A stretch of DNA of 64,000 nucleotides from Dehalococcoidia bacterium (GCA_020850615.1 JADZEI010000012.1:1-64000); one strand, 5' to 3'. Counted from the stretch's first letter, positions 8,433 to 16,897 are shown. The notes: a model not told the origin generated them from the letters alone. Numbers and translations: made by a program.

Positions 8433-9395
8433 ATGGACATCGGGCTGATGGTCGAAGGGCAAAACGGGCTGACGTGGGAGCGGTGGCGGCACATCCTCCA
8501 GCTGGCGGAGCGGCTCGGGTTCCCGACGGTGTTCCGTTCGGACCACTACTTCATCGGGCAGCAGCAGGACTCGCTGGACGCGTACCTGTCGTTCGTGATG
8601 GCGGCGAGCGAGACGAGCTCCATCCGGTTCGGGCCGCTGGTCTCGCCGGTGACGTTCCGCAGCCCGGTGGACGTGGCGCGGATGGCGGCCCAGGTCGACG
8701 TGCTCAGTGGCGGGCGGTTCGTGATGGGGATGGGCGCCGGGTGGAACGAACCCGAGCACGTGGCGTACGGCATTCCCTTCCCGCCGGTGCGGGAGCGGTT
8801 CGACCGGCTGGAGGAGGCGATCCACGTGGCGAAGGCGCTGTGGGAGCCGGGGCCCGCGACGTACGAGGGGCGGTACTACCGGCTCGACGGCGCGGAATGC
8901 CTGCCGAAGCCGAGCTCGCCCGGGCGGCCGCCGATCCTCATCGGCGGGGGCGGCGAAAAGCGGACGCTGAAGCTGGTGGCGAAGTACGCGGACGAGTGGA
9001 ACTGCGTGAACCTCTCGCCGGATGCGTACGCGGCGAAGGTGGCGGTGCTCGAACGGCACTGCGAGGCGGAGGGCCGCGACCCGGCGACGATCCGGCGGTC
9101 GATGATGGCATTCGGGATCGTCGGACCGACCGAGCGGGACCTGGACCATGCCACGGCGGTGTTGCAGGGCATGTTCGCGCGGCCGGGCGCGGCGGCTGCC
9201 TCGCCGGCCGAGTTCCGCGAGGGCCTGCGCGCGCGCGGCATGCTCGTGGGGACGACGGACCAGGTGGTGGACACGCTCGGGCAGCTGGCCGGGCACGGGC
9301 TCCAGGAGGTGCAGTTCCAGCACTTCAACTTCGACGACGACGCGGTACCGGAGTACCTGGCGGCGGAGGTCGCGCCGCGGGTGCGGGGGGTGTGA
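8433..9395 (+). CDS. LLM-class oxidoreductase, F420-dependent type
   Basis: A 320-residue luciferase-like TIM-barrel protein. MDIGLMVEGQ at the start, RSDHYF near residue 33, FGPLVSPVTFRSP, GRFVMGMGAGWNEPEH and PPILIGGGGEKRTLKL are the signature blocks of F420-dependent LLM oxidoreductases (glucose-6-phosphate dehydrogenase/mer-like branch). The ATG at 8433 is preceded by AGGAGG at about nine bases and gives the normal family N-terminus, although the frame is open upstream. It is divergent from the CoA-transferase/LLM pair, so it may belong to the same catabolic unit. Cofactor choice (F420 versus FMN) is inferred from family resemblance only. Confidence 0.85.
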   Translation: MDIGLMVEGQNGLTWERWRHILQLAERLGFPTVFRSDHYFIGQQQDSLDAYLSFVMAASETSSIRFGPLVSPVTFRSPVDVARMAAQVDVLSGGRFVMGMGAGWNEPEHVAYGIPFPPVRERFDRLEEAIHVAKALWEPGPATYEGRYYRLDGAECLPKPSSPGRPPILIGGGGEKRTLKLVAKYADEWNCVNLSPDAYAAKVAVLERHCEAEGRDPATIRRSMMAFGIVGPTERDLDHATAVLQGMFARPGAAAASPAEFREGLRARGMLVGTTDQVVDTLGQLAGHGLQEVQFQHFNFDDDAVPEYLAAEVAPRVRGV

Positions 9396-9405
9396 GGGGG
9401 ATCAG

Positions 9406-10113
9406 TTATCTCGCCGGGGCCAGTTTCGCTTTAAACGAATCTACGGACAGCCCATTGAGTTCGTGGTGATCCGGGTTTCCCTCGAACGTGCGGATGGTGC
9501 CGTTCGTCACCCAGTACAGTCCGCGAAATGGCAGAATCGAGTATGCGGGGGAATCATCCCGGTCCAGCGCTGGTTCGCGAATGAGGAGGAGGATCACGCG
9601 CTCACCTTGCATTAGAAGCGGCACGGCCTCGGGCTCGACCAACACGAATCGTCCCTCTGCCTCGTGCCACTCCAGACCGCCAGATTGGACGATGCGTATG
9701 GACTTCTGTTCGTCTCCGATAAGCGTCTCGTTCGGCTCGATGGTGGCCTGACTCAGATCGACAACAGAACCTATTGAGACCGATGCCACTGTAGCGTCTA
9801 CTACGAACTCAGCTTCTTTGGCGGCATCTTCCAACGACGGAGAGATGGTCCCGTATGAAACGAGCATTGGGACTCTCTCCAGAGTCGCAAGGTCAGACCC
9901 GCTTGATAGGAACTCCGCTGCTTTGGCCCGTTGCATGGCATCGGACTTCGCGCTGAGCTCTGCGTGCTTCGCCATCCGTTCCGCATCGATCAGACCGGCG
10001 TCGGGGTCCTGGACATCGGCCGAGGATCGATCCATAGCAGCCAGGTAACCAACAACGACCAGACCGACGACGGAAGCGAGCAAAACGAGGTGCCGGATCG
10101 TGATCGCGGGCAT
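9406..10113 (-). CDS. Hypothetical membrane-anchored exported protein
   Basis: A 235-residue protein that I cannot assign. It begins with a membrane anchor or signal (about residues 6-25, HLVLLASVVGLVVVGYL) followed by an acidic, lysine-containing region and a beta-rich C-terminal half. I chose the ATG at 10111-10113 because GAGG lies nine bases upstream; ATGs at 10134 and 10137 are possible. The gene is visibly less GC-rich than its surroundings (two 60-base stretches I counted were about 55% and 62% G+C) and uses codons such as aga, tta and ata that neighbours avoid, which suggests recent acquisition. It has no operon partner. Confidence 0.6.
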   Translation of the reverse strand: MPAITIRHLVLLASVVGLVVVGYLAAMDRSSADVQDPDAGLIDAERMAKHAELSAKSDAMQRAKAAEFLSSGSDLATLERVPMLVSYGTISPSLEDAAKEAEFVVDATVASVSIGSVVDLSQATIEPNETLIGDEQKSIRIVQSGGLEWHEAEGRFVLVEPEAVPLLMQGERVILLLIREPALDRDDSPAYSILPFRGLYWVTNGTIRTFEGNPDHHELNGLSVDSFKAKLAPAR

Positions 10114-10227
10114 CGCATTCGTCCTCGCCGCCATCATGAAACCGGCACCGGCGTTGTCAACACGGGTCTGAGCATGGGCGTAGCCAGACGGCCGGTGCAC
10201 CATCGCGCCGGCCGCCCGGGGGTGTGG

Positions 10228-10488
10228 TTACTGGAGCTTGAAGCGGGAAACGGCGAGGCGGAGGGATTGGGCGTGCTGCTTCATCTGGCCGGCGGTGCCT
10301 GCGAGCTGTTCGGCCTGGGCGGCGAGCTCCTCGGTCGAGGCGGAGACCTCTTCGGCGGAGGCGGAGGTGGTCTCTGAGGTCATCGAGACCTGGCGGATGG
10401 CGTCGTTCACGCGGCTCGTGCCCTGGGCGATCTCGCCGGCGCCGCTGGCTGATTGGACGGCGAAGGCGGCGCTGTTGCCGGCGCCCGA
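10228..10488 (-). pseudogene. C-terminal remnant of a methyl-accepting chemotaxis protein
   Basis: Eighty-six in-frame codons end in a normal TAA (10228-10230) and encode the last two or three heptad stretches of a chemoreceptor signalling domain, including TSETTSASAEEVSASTEELA and a terminal SRFKL. The conserved hairpin tip, HAMP and sensory domains are absent, and an in-frame TAG lies at 10489-10491. The only start inside it is a GTG at 10408-10410, leaving a 60-residue coiled coil. No other chemotaxis gene occurs in the window. This is best read as the tail of a deleted receptor gene; a short expressed coiled-coil peptide is less likely. Confidence 0.7.
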
Positions 10489-10617
10489 CTATGTCGGGGG
10501 AGCGACTCTTTCGGATCTTCACACTGCGGACGGGGGAGCTCGGGAGGGGGTTCCGCGGGGCCATTCGGGGCAGGGCGGCAGCTGGCGGGGGCGCGGGCAT
10601 GCCGGTCGCGCCTGCGG

Positions 10618-10623
10618 TAGACT
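10618..10623 (+). promoter_or_regulatory. Putative -10 box for acetyl-CoA synthetase
   Basis: TAGACT in the context GCGGTAGACT, predicting a leader of about 60 bases before the acs ATG at 10693. The preceding stretch 10489-10617 holds no other gene, only the junction with the chemoreceptor remnant. Confidence 0.35.
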
Positions 10624-10692
10624 CCGCGGCGAAAGCAGAACCCGCCGCGAGCCGGGCGGCGCGCGGCGGCACCACGAGGAGGACAGCGGTCC

Positions 10693-12678
10693 ATGACTGC
10701 TCCGAAGGAAAAAGAGATCGGCCTGCCGGTCCACGAGTCGTACGCGCCGCCGGCGCGGCCGCGGGAAGGCGCGCTCGTGCAGTCGCGCGAGCAGTACCAG
10801 GCGCTCTATGACCGCAGCATCGCCGACCGGGACGGCTTCTGGACGGAGATGGCGAACGAGTTTGTCGACTGGATCGCGCCGTTCGGGACGGTGTGCGAGG
10901 AGGACCTGCCCGCGGGCAACATCAAGTGGTTCCTCGGCGGCAAGCTCAACGTCTCGGCGAACTGCCTGGACCGGCATGTGCGGACGCAGCCGGACAAGGT
11001 GGCGCTCACCTGGGAGGGCGACGAGCCGGGCGAGAACCGCAGCGTGACGTACCGGGAGCTGTACGAGGAGACGTGCCAGCTGGCGAACGAACTGCGGGCG
11101 CGCGGCATCAAGAAGGGCGACCGGATCGCCATCTATATGGGCATGACGCCCGAGCTCGCCGTGGCGATGCTCGCCTGCGCGCGCATCGGCGCGGTGCATT
11201 CGGTCATCTTCGGCGGGTTCAGCCCGCGTTCGATCCGGGACCGGATCGACGACTCGGCGTGCCGGGCGATCATCACGCAGGACGAGGGGCGCCGCGGCGG
11301 TCGCGCGGTCGGGCTGAAGGCGAACGTGGACGAGGCGCTGAGCGCGCCGGGCCACACGATCGAATTCACGATCGTGTACCACCGGCAGGGTGCGGGCGCG
11401 GTGAACATGGTCGAAGGCCGGGACGCGTGGTGGCACGAGGTGGTGCCGAAGCAGCCGGCAAGCTGCGAGCCCGAGGTGATGGACGCGGAGGACCCGCTCT
11501 TCATCCTCTATACGAGCGGTTCGACCGGGAAGCCGAAGGGCGTGCTCCACACGCAGGCAGGCTACCTGCTCTACACGATGGTCACGCACAAGTACGTATT
11601 CGACCTTCGCCCGGACGACATCTACTGCTGCGCGGCGGACGTGGGCTGGATCACGGGGCACAGCTACATCGTCTATGGGCCGCTGGGCAACGGCGCGACG
11701 AGCGTGATGTTCGAATCAATCCCGAGCTACCCGGATTCGGGGCGCTACTGGGACATGGTCGACCGGCTGGGGATCACGCAGCTCTACACCGCGCCGACGG
11801 CGATCCGGGCGATCGCGCGCGACGGCGACGAGCCGGTGAAGCGCTACAAGCGCACGTCGCTGCGCATCCTGGGGTCGGTGGGCGAGCCGATTAACCCAGA
11901 GGCGTGGCGGTGGTACTACCGGGTGGTGGGCGAAGAGCGCTGCGCGGTGGTGGACACGTACTGGCAGACGGAAACGGGCGGGCACATGATCACGGGCCTG
12001 CCGGGCGCTATCGACATGAAGCCCGGGTCGGGTTCGCTGCCGTTCTTCGGCGTGCAGCCGTGCGTGGTCGACGAGGTGGGCGAGGAGTTGCAGGGCAACG
12101 ATGTGACGGGGCGGCTCTGCATGAAGGCGTCGTGGCCGGGGATGATGCGGACGGTGTACGGCGACCACGAGCGGTTCATCCAGACGTACCTGAGCACGTA
12201 CGAAGGCAAGTACTTCACGGGCGACGGCTGCCACCGCGACAAGGACGGGTACTACTGGATCACGGGCCGGGTGGACGACGTGCTAAACGTCGCCGGGCAC
12301 CGCCTGGGCACGGCCGAAATCGAGGGCGCGCTCGTGCAGCACAGCGCGGTCGCGGAGGCGGCGGTGGTGGGCTTCCCGCACGACGTGAAGGGCACGGGCA
12401 TCTACGCGTACGTGCTCCTGAACGCGGGCGAGACGGCCTCGCCGGAGCTGGCGAAGTCGCTCAAGGAGATCGTGCGGCACGAGATCAGCCCGATCGCGAC
12501 GCCGGACCGGATCCAGTTCGTGGAGGGGCTGCCGAAGACGCGGTCCGGGAAGATCATGCGGCGCATCCTGCGGAAGATCGCGGAGGGCGAGCCGGAGAAC
12601 GTGGGCGACGTGACGACGCTTGCGGAGCCGGCGGTGGTGGAGGCGATCATCACGGGGAGCGCGAACGCGCACCAGTAA
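10693..12678 (+). CDS. acs: Acetyl-CoA synthetase (AMP-forming)
   Basis: A 661-residue enzyme of normal Acs length that converts acetate, ATP and CoA to acetyl-CoA, AMP and pyrophosphate. The P-loop YTSGSTGKPKG lies at about 272-282, the acetate/CoA region includes DVGWITGHSYIVYGPL and YWQTETGGHM, and the C-terminal hinge and lysine motif PKTRSGKIMRR is at about 614-624; the Lys after SG is the one acetylated by Pat-type enzymes in other bacteria. AGGAGG sits 11 bases before the ATG. It is a monocistronic unit between a candidate -10 box and a hairpin. It can feed acetyl-CoA to the biotin-dependent carboxylase encoded at 49.8 kb. Confidence 0.95.
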   Translation: MTAPKEKEIGLPVHESYAPPARPREGALVQSREQYQALYDRSIADRDGFWTEMANEFVDWIAPFGTVCEEDLPAGNIKWFLGGKLNVSANCLDRHVRTQPDKVALTWEGDEPGENRSVTYRELYEETCQLANELRARGIKKGDRIAIYMGMTPELAVAMLACARIGAVHSVIFGGFSPRSIRDRIDDSACRAIITQDEGRRGGRAVGLKANVDEALSAPGHTIEFTIVYHRQGAGAVNMVEGRDAWWHEVVPKQPASCEPEVMDAEDPLFILYTSGSTGKPKGVLHTQAGYLLYTMVTHKYVFDLRPDDIYCCAADVGWITGHSYIVYGPLGNGATSVMFESIPSYPDSGRYWDMVDRLGITQLYTAPTAIRAIARDGDEPVKRYKRTSLRILGSVGEPINPEAWRWYYRVVGEERCAVVDTYWQTETGGHMITGLPGAIDMKPGSGSLPFFGVQPCVVDEVGEELQGNDVTGRLCMKASWPGMMRTVYGDHERFIQTYLSTYEGKYFTGDGCHRDKDGYYWITGRVDDVLNVAGHRLGTAEIEGALVQHSAVAEAAVVGFPHDVKGTGIYAYVLLNAGETASPELAKSLKEIVRHEISPIATPDRIQFVEGLPKTRSGKIMRRILRKIAEGEPENVGDVTTLAEPAVVEAIITGSANAHQ

Positions 12679-12685
12679 CGGGGGG

Positions 12686-12713
12686 CAGGGGACGGCCATC
12701 CGACCGTCCCCTG
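12686..12713 (+). terminator. Hairpin after acs
   Basis: A 10-bp perfect inverted repeat (CAGGGGACGG/CCGTCCCCTG) with an 8-base loop begins eight bases after the acs stop. There is no U tract, so termination efficiency is uncertain. Confidence 0.5.
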
Positions 12714-12720
12714 TGAGGTG

Positions 12721-12726
12721 TACACT
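12721..12726 (+). promoter_or_regulatory. -10 box giving a leaderless mRNA
   Basis: TACACT followed by seven bases and then the ATG of the small gene at 12734. With a normal -10 to start-site distance, transcription would begin at or next to the A of the ATG; no Shine-Dalgarno sequence fits in the gap. Confidence 0.55.
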
Positions 12727-12733
12727 GACTCAC

Positions 12734-12955
12734 ATGACTACCGCCCATCAGCTCGATGCCGGGAACGACGGCATCCGCGAGTACACCTGCGACGAGGGCG
12801 AGGCGCTCCTCGATGCCCGCGCGCGGCAGCTGCTGGGCATCTCGGGCCCGGAGTTCAGGCGCCGCTGGGCAGCCGGCGAGTACGACGGGCAGGAGGAGCG
12901 CGACGAGGTCTGGCAGGTGGCGTTCCTGCTCGGCGGGGCGTTCAAGCGGACGTGA
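12734..12955 (+). CDS. Small protein, putative antitoxin-like partner
   Basis: A 73-residue acidic protein (MTTAHQLDAG...) with a helical core containing GISGPEFRRRWAAGEYDG. I recognise the pattern (F-x-R-R-W-x-x-G-E-Y) from small uncharacterised proteins encoded immediately upstream of a second short gene, as here, where the stop overlaps the GTG start of the next gene by four bases. It lacks a Shine-Dalgarno sequence and appears to be expressed from a leaderless transcript. An antitoxin role is inference from size and arrangement only; a DNA-binding motif is not obvious. Confidence 0.6.
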   Translation: MTTAHQLDAGNDGIREYTCDEGEALLDARARQLLGISGPEFRRRWAAGEYDGQEERDEVWQVAFLLGGAFKRT

Positions 12956-13425
12956 ACCAGGGCGAGCTGCGAGCGGCCGCGCGGAGGAGGGCTGCGCAAG
13001 TCCACCGTGTCCTGTCGCTGGTCACCGACGAGTGGGTGCGCTGGCAGGCGACATCCGACCCGGGCGGCGCCTGGCTCGAACTGCCCGGAGAGCGGCGCAT
13101 CGGGACATCGGGCCGTCCGATTGCGTTGTCGGTCCAGGAGACCCTGTCTCCCTCCAGCGGCGCGCTCGTGGTCTTCGCGGCGCGCTACACGATCGTGGAC
13201 TTCGAGACGAGACGCGAGATCTTCGCCTACCACAGACACCCTCCGCGCCTCGACCGGATGCACTTGCACGTCGGCTCCGGGGCAGGGCAGCTAATCGCGG
13301 CACTGCACCGTGCACATCTACCGGCGGGCGATGTGTCGTTGCCGGACATCATCGAGGTACTGGTGGAGGACTTCGGTGTGCGGCCGCTGCGCGCGGACTG
13401 GCAGGCGGTGCTTCGCAGGCCATAG
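12952..13425 (+). CDS. Uncharacterised HxHP...HLHV protein, putative TumE/DUF6516-like toxin partner
   Basis: A 157-residue protein starting at a GTG that overlaps the previous stop (GTGA). It has an N-terminal basic helix, a beta-rich middle and a histidine-rich pair, YHRHPP and MHLHVG (about residues 93-108), then DIIEVLVEDFGVRPLRADW. The H-x-H-P and H-L-H arrangement resembles TumE/DUF6516-type proteins, some of which are toxins of two-gene modules. The chain ends soon after the conserved DW, slightly shorter than relatives I recall. Function is a hypothesis. The paired small upstream gene and the translational overlap are what support a toxin-antitoxin reading. Confidence 0.6.
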   Translation: MNQGELRAAARRRAAQVHRVLSLVTDEWVRWQATSDPGGAWLELPGERRIGTSGRPIALSVQETLSPSSGALVVFAARYTIVDFETRREIFAYHRHPPRLDRMHLHVGSGAGQLIAALHRAHLPAGDVSLPDIIEVLVEDFGVRPLRADWQAVLRRP

Positions 13426-13463
13426 CGGCCGGGTGGCCGTCCCCGGGGGCGGGCGCGAGCGGC

Positions 13464-13469
13464 TACGAT
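13464..13469 (+). promoter_or_regulatory. Putative -10 box for the MBL-rhodanese gene
   Basis: TACGAT in GCGGCTACGAT, 33 bases upstream of the GTG at 13503. It fits the recurring G-x-TANNNT pattern of this window; no -35 was recognised. Confidence 0.35.
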
Positions 13470-13502
13470 GATCTCGGGGCGTGTGCGCCCGGGGGTGTCG
13501 CC

Positions 13503-14834
13503 GTGAAGGTCGTGCAGTTCGTAGCTGAGTCGTTGGGAGATGCGTCGTACCTGGTGATCGATGGGCCGGTGGCGGCGGCGATCGACCCGCAGCGCGATGT
13601 GCGGCCGTTCCTGCGCGCGGCGGAGGAGCACGGCGCGGCGATCCAATACGTCTTCGAGACACACGTGCACAACGACTACCTGTCCGGGGGCCGGGAGCTG
13701 GCGGAACGGGGCGCGCAGGTGGTCGTGCCCGCGAAGTCGGGGATCGCGTTCCCGCACATCGAGCTGGCGGACGGCGGGGTCATCGAGGTTGGCGGCGCAC
13801 GGATCGGGGCGGTGGCGGCGCCGGGCCACACCTACGAGCACACGGCCTACCTGCTGCGGGACGCGGGCGGAGCGGCGACGGCGGCGTTCACGGGCGGGTC
13901 GCTACTGATGGCCGCGGCGGGGCGGAGCGACCTGCTGGGGCCCGCCGACACGGAGGAGCTGACGCGGCTGCAGTGGGAGACGGCGCACCGGCTGGCGGCG
14001 CTGCTGCCGCCCGCGGCCCAGGTGTACCCGACGCACGGCGCAGGGTCCTTCTGCAGCAGCACGGGCATCGGCGGGGACCGCTGCGGGCCGCTCGCGACGG
14101 AGCTGGGGCGGAACCCGGCGCTGGCGAGTGATTCGTTCGAGACGTTCCGACGGCTGCACCTCGCGGAGCGGGCGCCCATCCCGGGCTACTACCAGTACAT
14201 GGCGCCGATCAACCGTTCGGGGCCGAAGGTGTATGGCGAGCCGCCGCGACCCGCGCACCTTTCGCCCGGCGATATGGCCGGACTGCTCCGCGACGGCGTG
14301 CACGTGGTGGACGTGCGGTCGCGCAAGGACTTCGCGGCCGGGTTCATCCCGGGGAGCCTCGACATCGAGGAATCGAACTCATTGCTGGCGTACGTGGGCT
14401 GGCTGGTGCCGTTCAACGCGCCGGTTGCGCTCATCGCCTACGACGCGGCCCAGGCGGAGCGGGTGACGGCGGACCTCTTCCGCATCGGCTACGAGGACGT
14501 GCGCGGCTACCTGGCGTTCGCCGATTGGGGGCGCGAAACGGAGCAGCTGCCGGTCGTGGGCGTGCAGCAGGCGATCTCGCTCTGGCGGTCGGGGGACATG
14601 GCGACGGTCGACGTGCGCTTCGCCTACGAGCAGGAGGCGCGGCCACTCCCCGGCGCGCTGCAGCGGCCGGTCGACCAGCTCCCGGAATGGGAAGCCACGG
14701 TGCCGGCGGGGCCGCTGCTGGTGGTGTGCGCGTCCGGCCAGCGGGCGACGATGGCAGCGAGCGTGCTCCGCCGCGCGGGCCACGAGGCGATCGCGCTGGC
14801 GGAAGGGGGCGCGGAGGACCTGCTGGGCGCGTAG
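13503..14834 (+). CDS. MBL-fold hydrolase with two rhodanese domains (persulfide dioxygenase/CstB-like)
   Basis: A 443-residue protein with an N-terminal metallo-beta-lactamase domain (about 1-245) and two rhodanese-like domains (about 255-345 and 355-443). The metal motif THVHNDYLSGG near residue 54 has the H-x-H-x-D form of the persulfide dioxygenase/glyoxalase II-like branch, with later metal ligands in APGHTYEHTAY and PTHGAG. The second rhodanese domain has a catalytic-type cysteine (VCASGQR), while the first has AYDAAQ at that position and is probably inactive. The likely role is oxidation of low-molecular-weight persulfides and sulfur transfer during sulfide detoxification. A GTG start was chosen because it begins the domain directly; the Shine-Dalgarno is weak. 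Confidence 0.85.
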   Translation: MKVVQFVAESLGDASYLVIDGPVAAAIDPQRDVRPFLRAAEEHGAAIQYVFETHVHNDYLSGGRELAERGAQVVVPAKSGIAFPHIELADGGVIEVGGARIGAVAAPGHTYEHTAYLLRDAGGAATAAFTGGSLLMAAAGRSDLLGPADTEELTRLQWETAHRLAALLPPAAQVYPTHGAGSFCSSTGIGGDRCGPLATELGRNPALASDSFETFRRLHLAERAPIPGYYQYMAPINRSGPKVYGEPPRPAHLSPGDMAGLLRDGVHVVDVRSRKDFAAGFIPGSLDIEESNSLLAYVGWLVPFNAPVALIAYDAAQAERVTADLFRIGYEDVRGYLAFADWGRETEQLPVVGVQQAISLWRSGDMATVDVRFAYEQEARPLPGALQRPVDQLPEWEATVPAGPLLVVCASGQRATMAASVLRRAGHEAIALAEGGAEDLLGA

Positions 14835-14850
14835 GCGGCCGGGCGCGCAC

Positions 14851-14890
14851 CCTCACCCATCTCCCCTCTCCCGGAGGGAGAGGGGAGATG
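14851..14890. repeat. REP-like intergenic palindrome, copy 1
   Basis: CCTCACC precedes a 15-bp perfect inverted repeat (14858-14872 with 14876-14890) around a three-base loop, rich in CCCCTCTCCC/GGGAGAGGGG. A related, less perfect copy lies at 29871-29911. The position just after a gene end and the recurrence suggest a dispersed repeated palindrome; it could also act as the terminator of the MBL-rhodanese gene. Confidence 0.75.
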
Positions 14891-14994
14891 AGGCGTGCCC
14901 CGGTGTGTAACGAATCATCCACCGGAGGGCGATGCCGAGCGGTTGTGCGGCGGCCGTTTGTGCAGGTGAGGCCTGCTGGCCCCGGGGGCGGAAC

Positions 14995-16887
14995 ATGCGC
15001 TCGACGAAGCGGTTCCCTGGTTTCCTGCTGACCCTGGTTGTGACGATGTGGCTGACCACCGGCTGCGATGCTGCCGCGCCTCCTGCGGCGGCCGCGATCG
15101 AAGCAGCTGCCGGGAACGCGGAGGACGCGAAATCGGCCCGCGTCGAGGTAGTGAGCAGGGTGATGCTCGAAGGCGAGGTCGAATGGGAGGACCGGGTTTC
15201 CGGCGTGATCGACTTCGACGCTCAAACGTCCCATGTATTCGTGGACGGCGGGAGCTACGAGTGGGAACAAATCACGGTCGCCGGGAAGACGTACACCCGC
15301 GACGCGGGCCAGACTACCTGGTACGTCGACGAGTACGACAGCGATACTCCATTCGGAGGCGCGAGTTGGGACGCTGACCCGGAAGAACTGCTCGCGGCCT
15401 GGCTCGATGTCGACGCCGACGAGTTCGAGCAAGTCGGCACCGAGACAGTGCGCGGTGTGGAAGCGACGCGGTACCAGGCGACCGTGGAGGGCGATGACGA
15501 CGAACCGGAAAGCACCTTCGAGGCGTGGATCGACGCAGAAGGCCGGCCCGTCAAGCTCACTCAAGCGGGAACCATGACCCTGGACGGCGAGAAGCTGGAG
15601 ATCTTCTTTTCCATGGAGCTCTTCGATTACGGGACCGAGGTAGACATCGAAGCGCCGCCGGATGACGAGGTGGTCGAGGCGCCGGAGGTGGAACTGGACC
15701 CCGACGACTTCGACCTGGATGACCCGTTCGGGGACGCGGAATGCTGGGGCGAGCGGATCGAGGCGTGCGTCGAGCCGAACCCGGAGCTCGCTGCGCTGGC
15801 GCAGGACCCCGCGCTCTGCCAGGGCGAAACCGCGCGGGTGTGCCTCGTCCCGGTGGGCAACGTGCGGAAGGACGTGGTCGAAGCCATCGTCGCGTTTCAC
15901 CGGGATACGGCCGGCATCGAGGTAGTGGTGCTGCCGTCGCTGCCGGTGCCCTCGGCCGGGATCCGGACCGAGACCTCCCAGGTGACCGAGAACTCCATCT
16001 ACAACTCGGTGCGGATGGCGTACGGCGTGATGGACGACACCCCGAGCACGTACATCGCGATCACGCCGATCGACATTGTCCCGGAGGACGACCAGTACTT
16101 CTGGATGTTCGGGGCGCGCATGGGTGCCGGGCCGTTCGGGAACAACCACGGCGTCTTCTCGTACTTCCGGATGGCGAACGTGGAACCATACAGCCGGGCG
16201 CCGCTCACGGACGAGCTGCTGTACGAGCGGGTGGCAAAGTACGCGGCCCGGTATACGGCCATCCTGCACCTGGACTACCCGTATACGGAGGACAACTCCT
16301 ACCTCAACTACTTCGAGATGTACGGGTTCAGCGACCTCGACAGCATGGGCACGACGTGGCCGTCCGGGCCGGTCCCGTGCCGTGGCGAAGGCCCGATTAT
16401 CTGCATCGTGCCCGACAATGACTGGGACAATCCGCGGTTCCAATCCGACTTCGAGGCGGTGGTCGCGCGCATCGATGCCGAGCTGTCCGTCCGCGTCGAG
16501 GTCCGCACGTCGACGTCGTACTACCCGAGCAAGGACTCCTGGAGCATCGAATTCCACTCCGACCTGTCGCGAATGATGCGCGGGTACCTCCAGCAGCCGG
16601 GCGTCACGGTCATCGGGGTCACCGACGACGCGTTCTCGCAGGACCGGTCGGTGCCGCCGCACATCGATGCTGCCTGGCCCGAGGAGCGCATCGGCGTGGT
16701 ATCGGCGCACGGCGCGGGCAAGCCCGGCACGGAGGAGCACCGGGAGCGGCTGTACCGGCTGATCATCCGCGGGATCACCCGGACGCACTACGGGATATCG
16801 CTCTCGCAGAACGGGAGCAGCATCCTCTCGGACGCCATTACGACGCCGGCGGAGCTCGACGGGCGGGGGATGCCCGAGCTGCCCTGA
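14995..16887 (+). CDS. Lipoprotein with LppX/LolA-like N-terminal domain and archaemetzincin-like repeats lacking the zinc motif
   Basis: A 630-residue exported lipoprotein: the signal peptide ends in the lipobox LTTGC with the acylated Cys at 24. Residues about 45-215 resemble LolA/LppX-type lipid-binding beta folds. After an acidic linker (about 218-245) come two similar segments: one from CLVPVGNVRKDVVEAIV (about 282) and one from CIVPDNDWDNPRFQS (about 467). Each has the strand-helix-strand opening of archaemetzincins and later an arginine-rich helix where HExxHxxGxxH would be, but neither carries that motif. I therefore infer two inactive archaemetzincin-like domains. The ATG at 14995 was preferred because it gives a normal signal peptide. 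There is no obvious operon partner. Confidence 0.65.
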   Translation: MRSTKRFPGFLLTLVVTMWLTTGCDAAAPPAAAAIEAAAGNAEDAKSARVEVVSRVMLEGEVEWEDRVSGVIDFDAQTSHVFVDGGSYEWEQITVAGKTYTRDAGQTTWYVDEYDSDTPFGGASWDADPEELLAAWLDVDADEFEQVGTETVRGVEATRYQATVEGDDDEPESTFEAWIDAEGRPVKLTQAGTMTLDGEKLEIFFSMELFDYGTEVDIEAPPDDEVVEAPEVELDPDDFDLDDPFGDAECWGERIEACVEPNPELAALAQDPALCQGETARVCLVPVGNVRKDVVEAIVAFHRDTAGIEVVVLPSLPVPSAGIRTETSQVTENSIYNSVRMAYGVMDDTPSTYIAITPIDIVPEDDQYFWMFGARMGAGPFGNNHGVFSYFRMANVEPYSRAPLTDELLYERVAKYAARYTAILHLDYPYTEDNSYLNYFEMYGFSDLDSMGTTWPSGPVPCRGEGPIICIVPDNDWDNPRFQSDFEAVVARIDAELSVRVEVRTSTSYYPSKDSWSIEFHSDLSRMMRGYLQQPGVTVIGVTDDAFSQDRSVPPHIDAAWPEERIGVVSAHGAGKPGTEEHRERLYRLIIRGITRTHYGISLSQNGSSILSDAITTPAELDGRGMPELP

Positions 16888-16897
16888 GCGGGCGGGG

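Noticed and set aside
6041-9469. A 1142-codon open frame opposite and across the CoA-transferase and LLM genes
   Set aside because: It is the GC-rich mirror of well-supported genes, with low-complexity Gly/Ala/Arg/Glu composition and no recognisable domain.
10485-10499. The short palindrome CCCGAC-TAT-GTCGGG at the chemoreceptor remnant junction, considered as an insertion-sequence end
   Set aside because: There is no transposase, target duplication or matching second end nearby.
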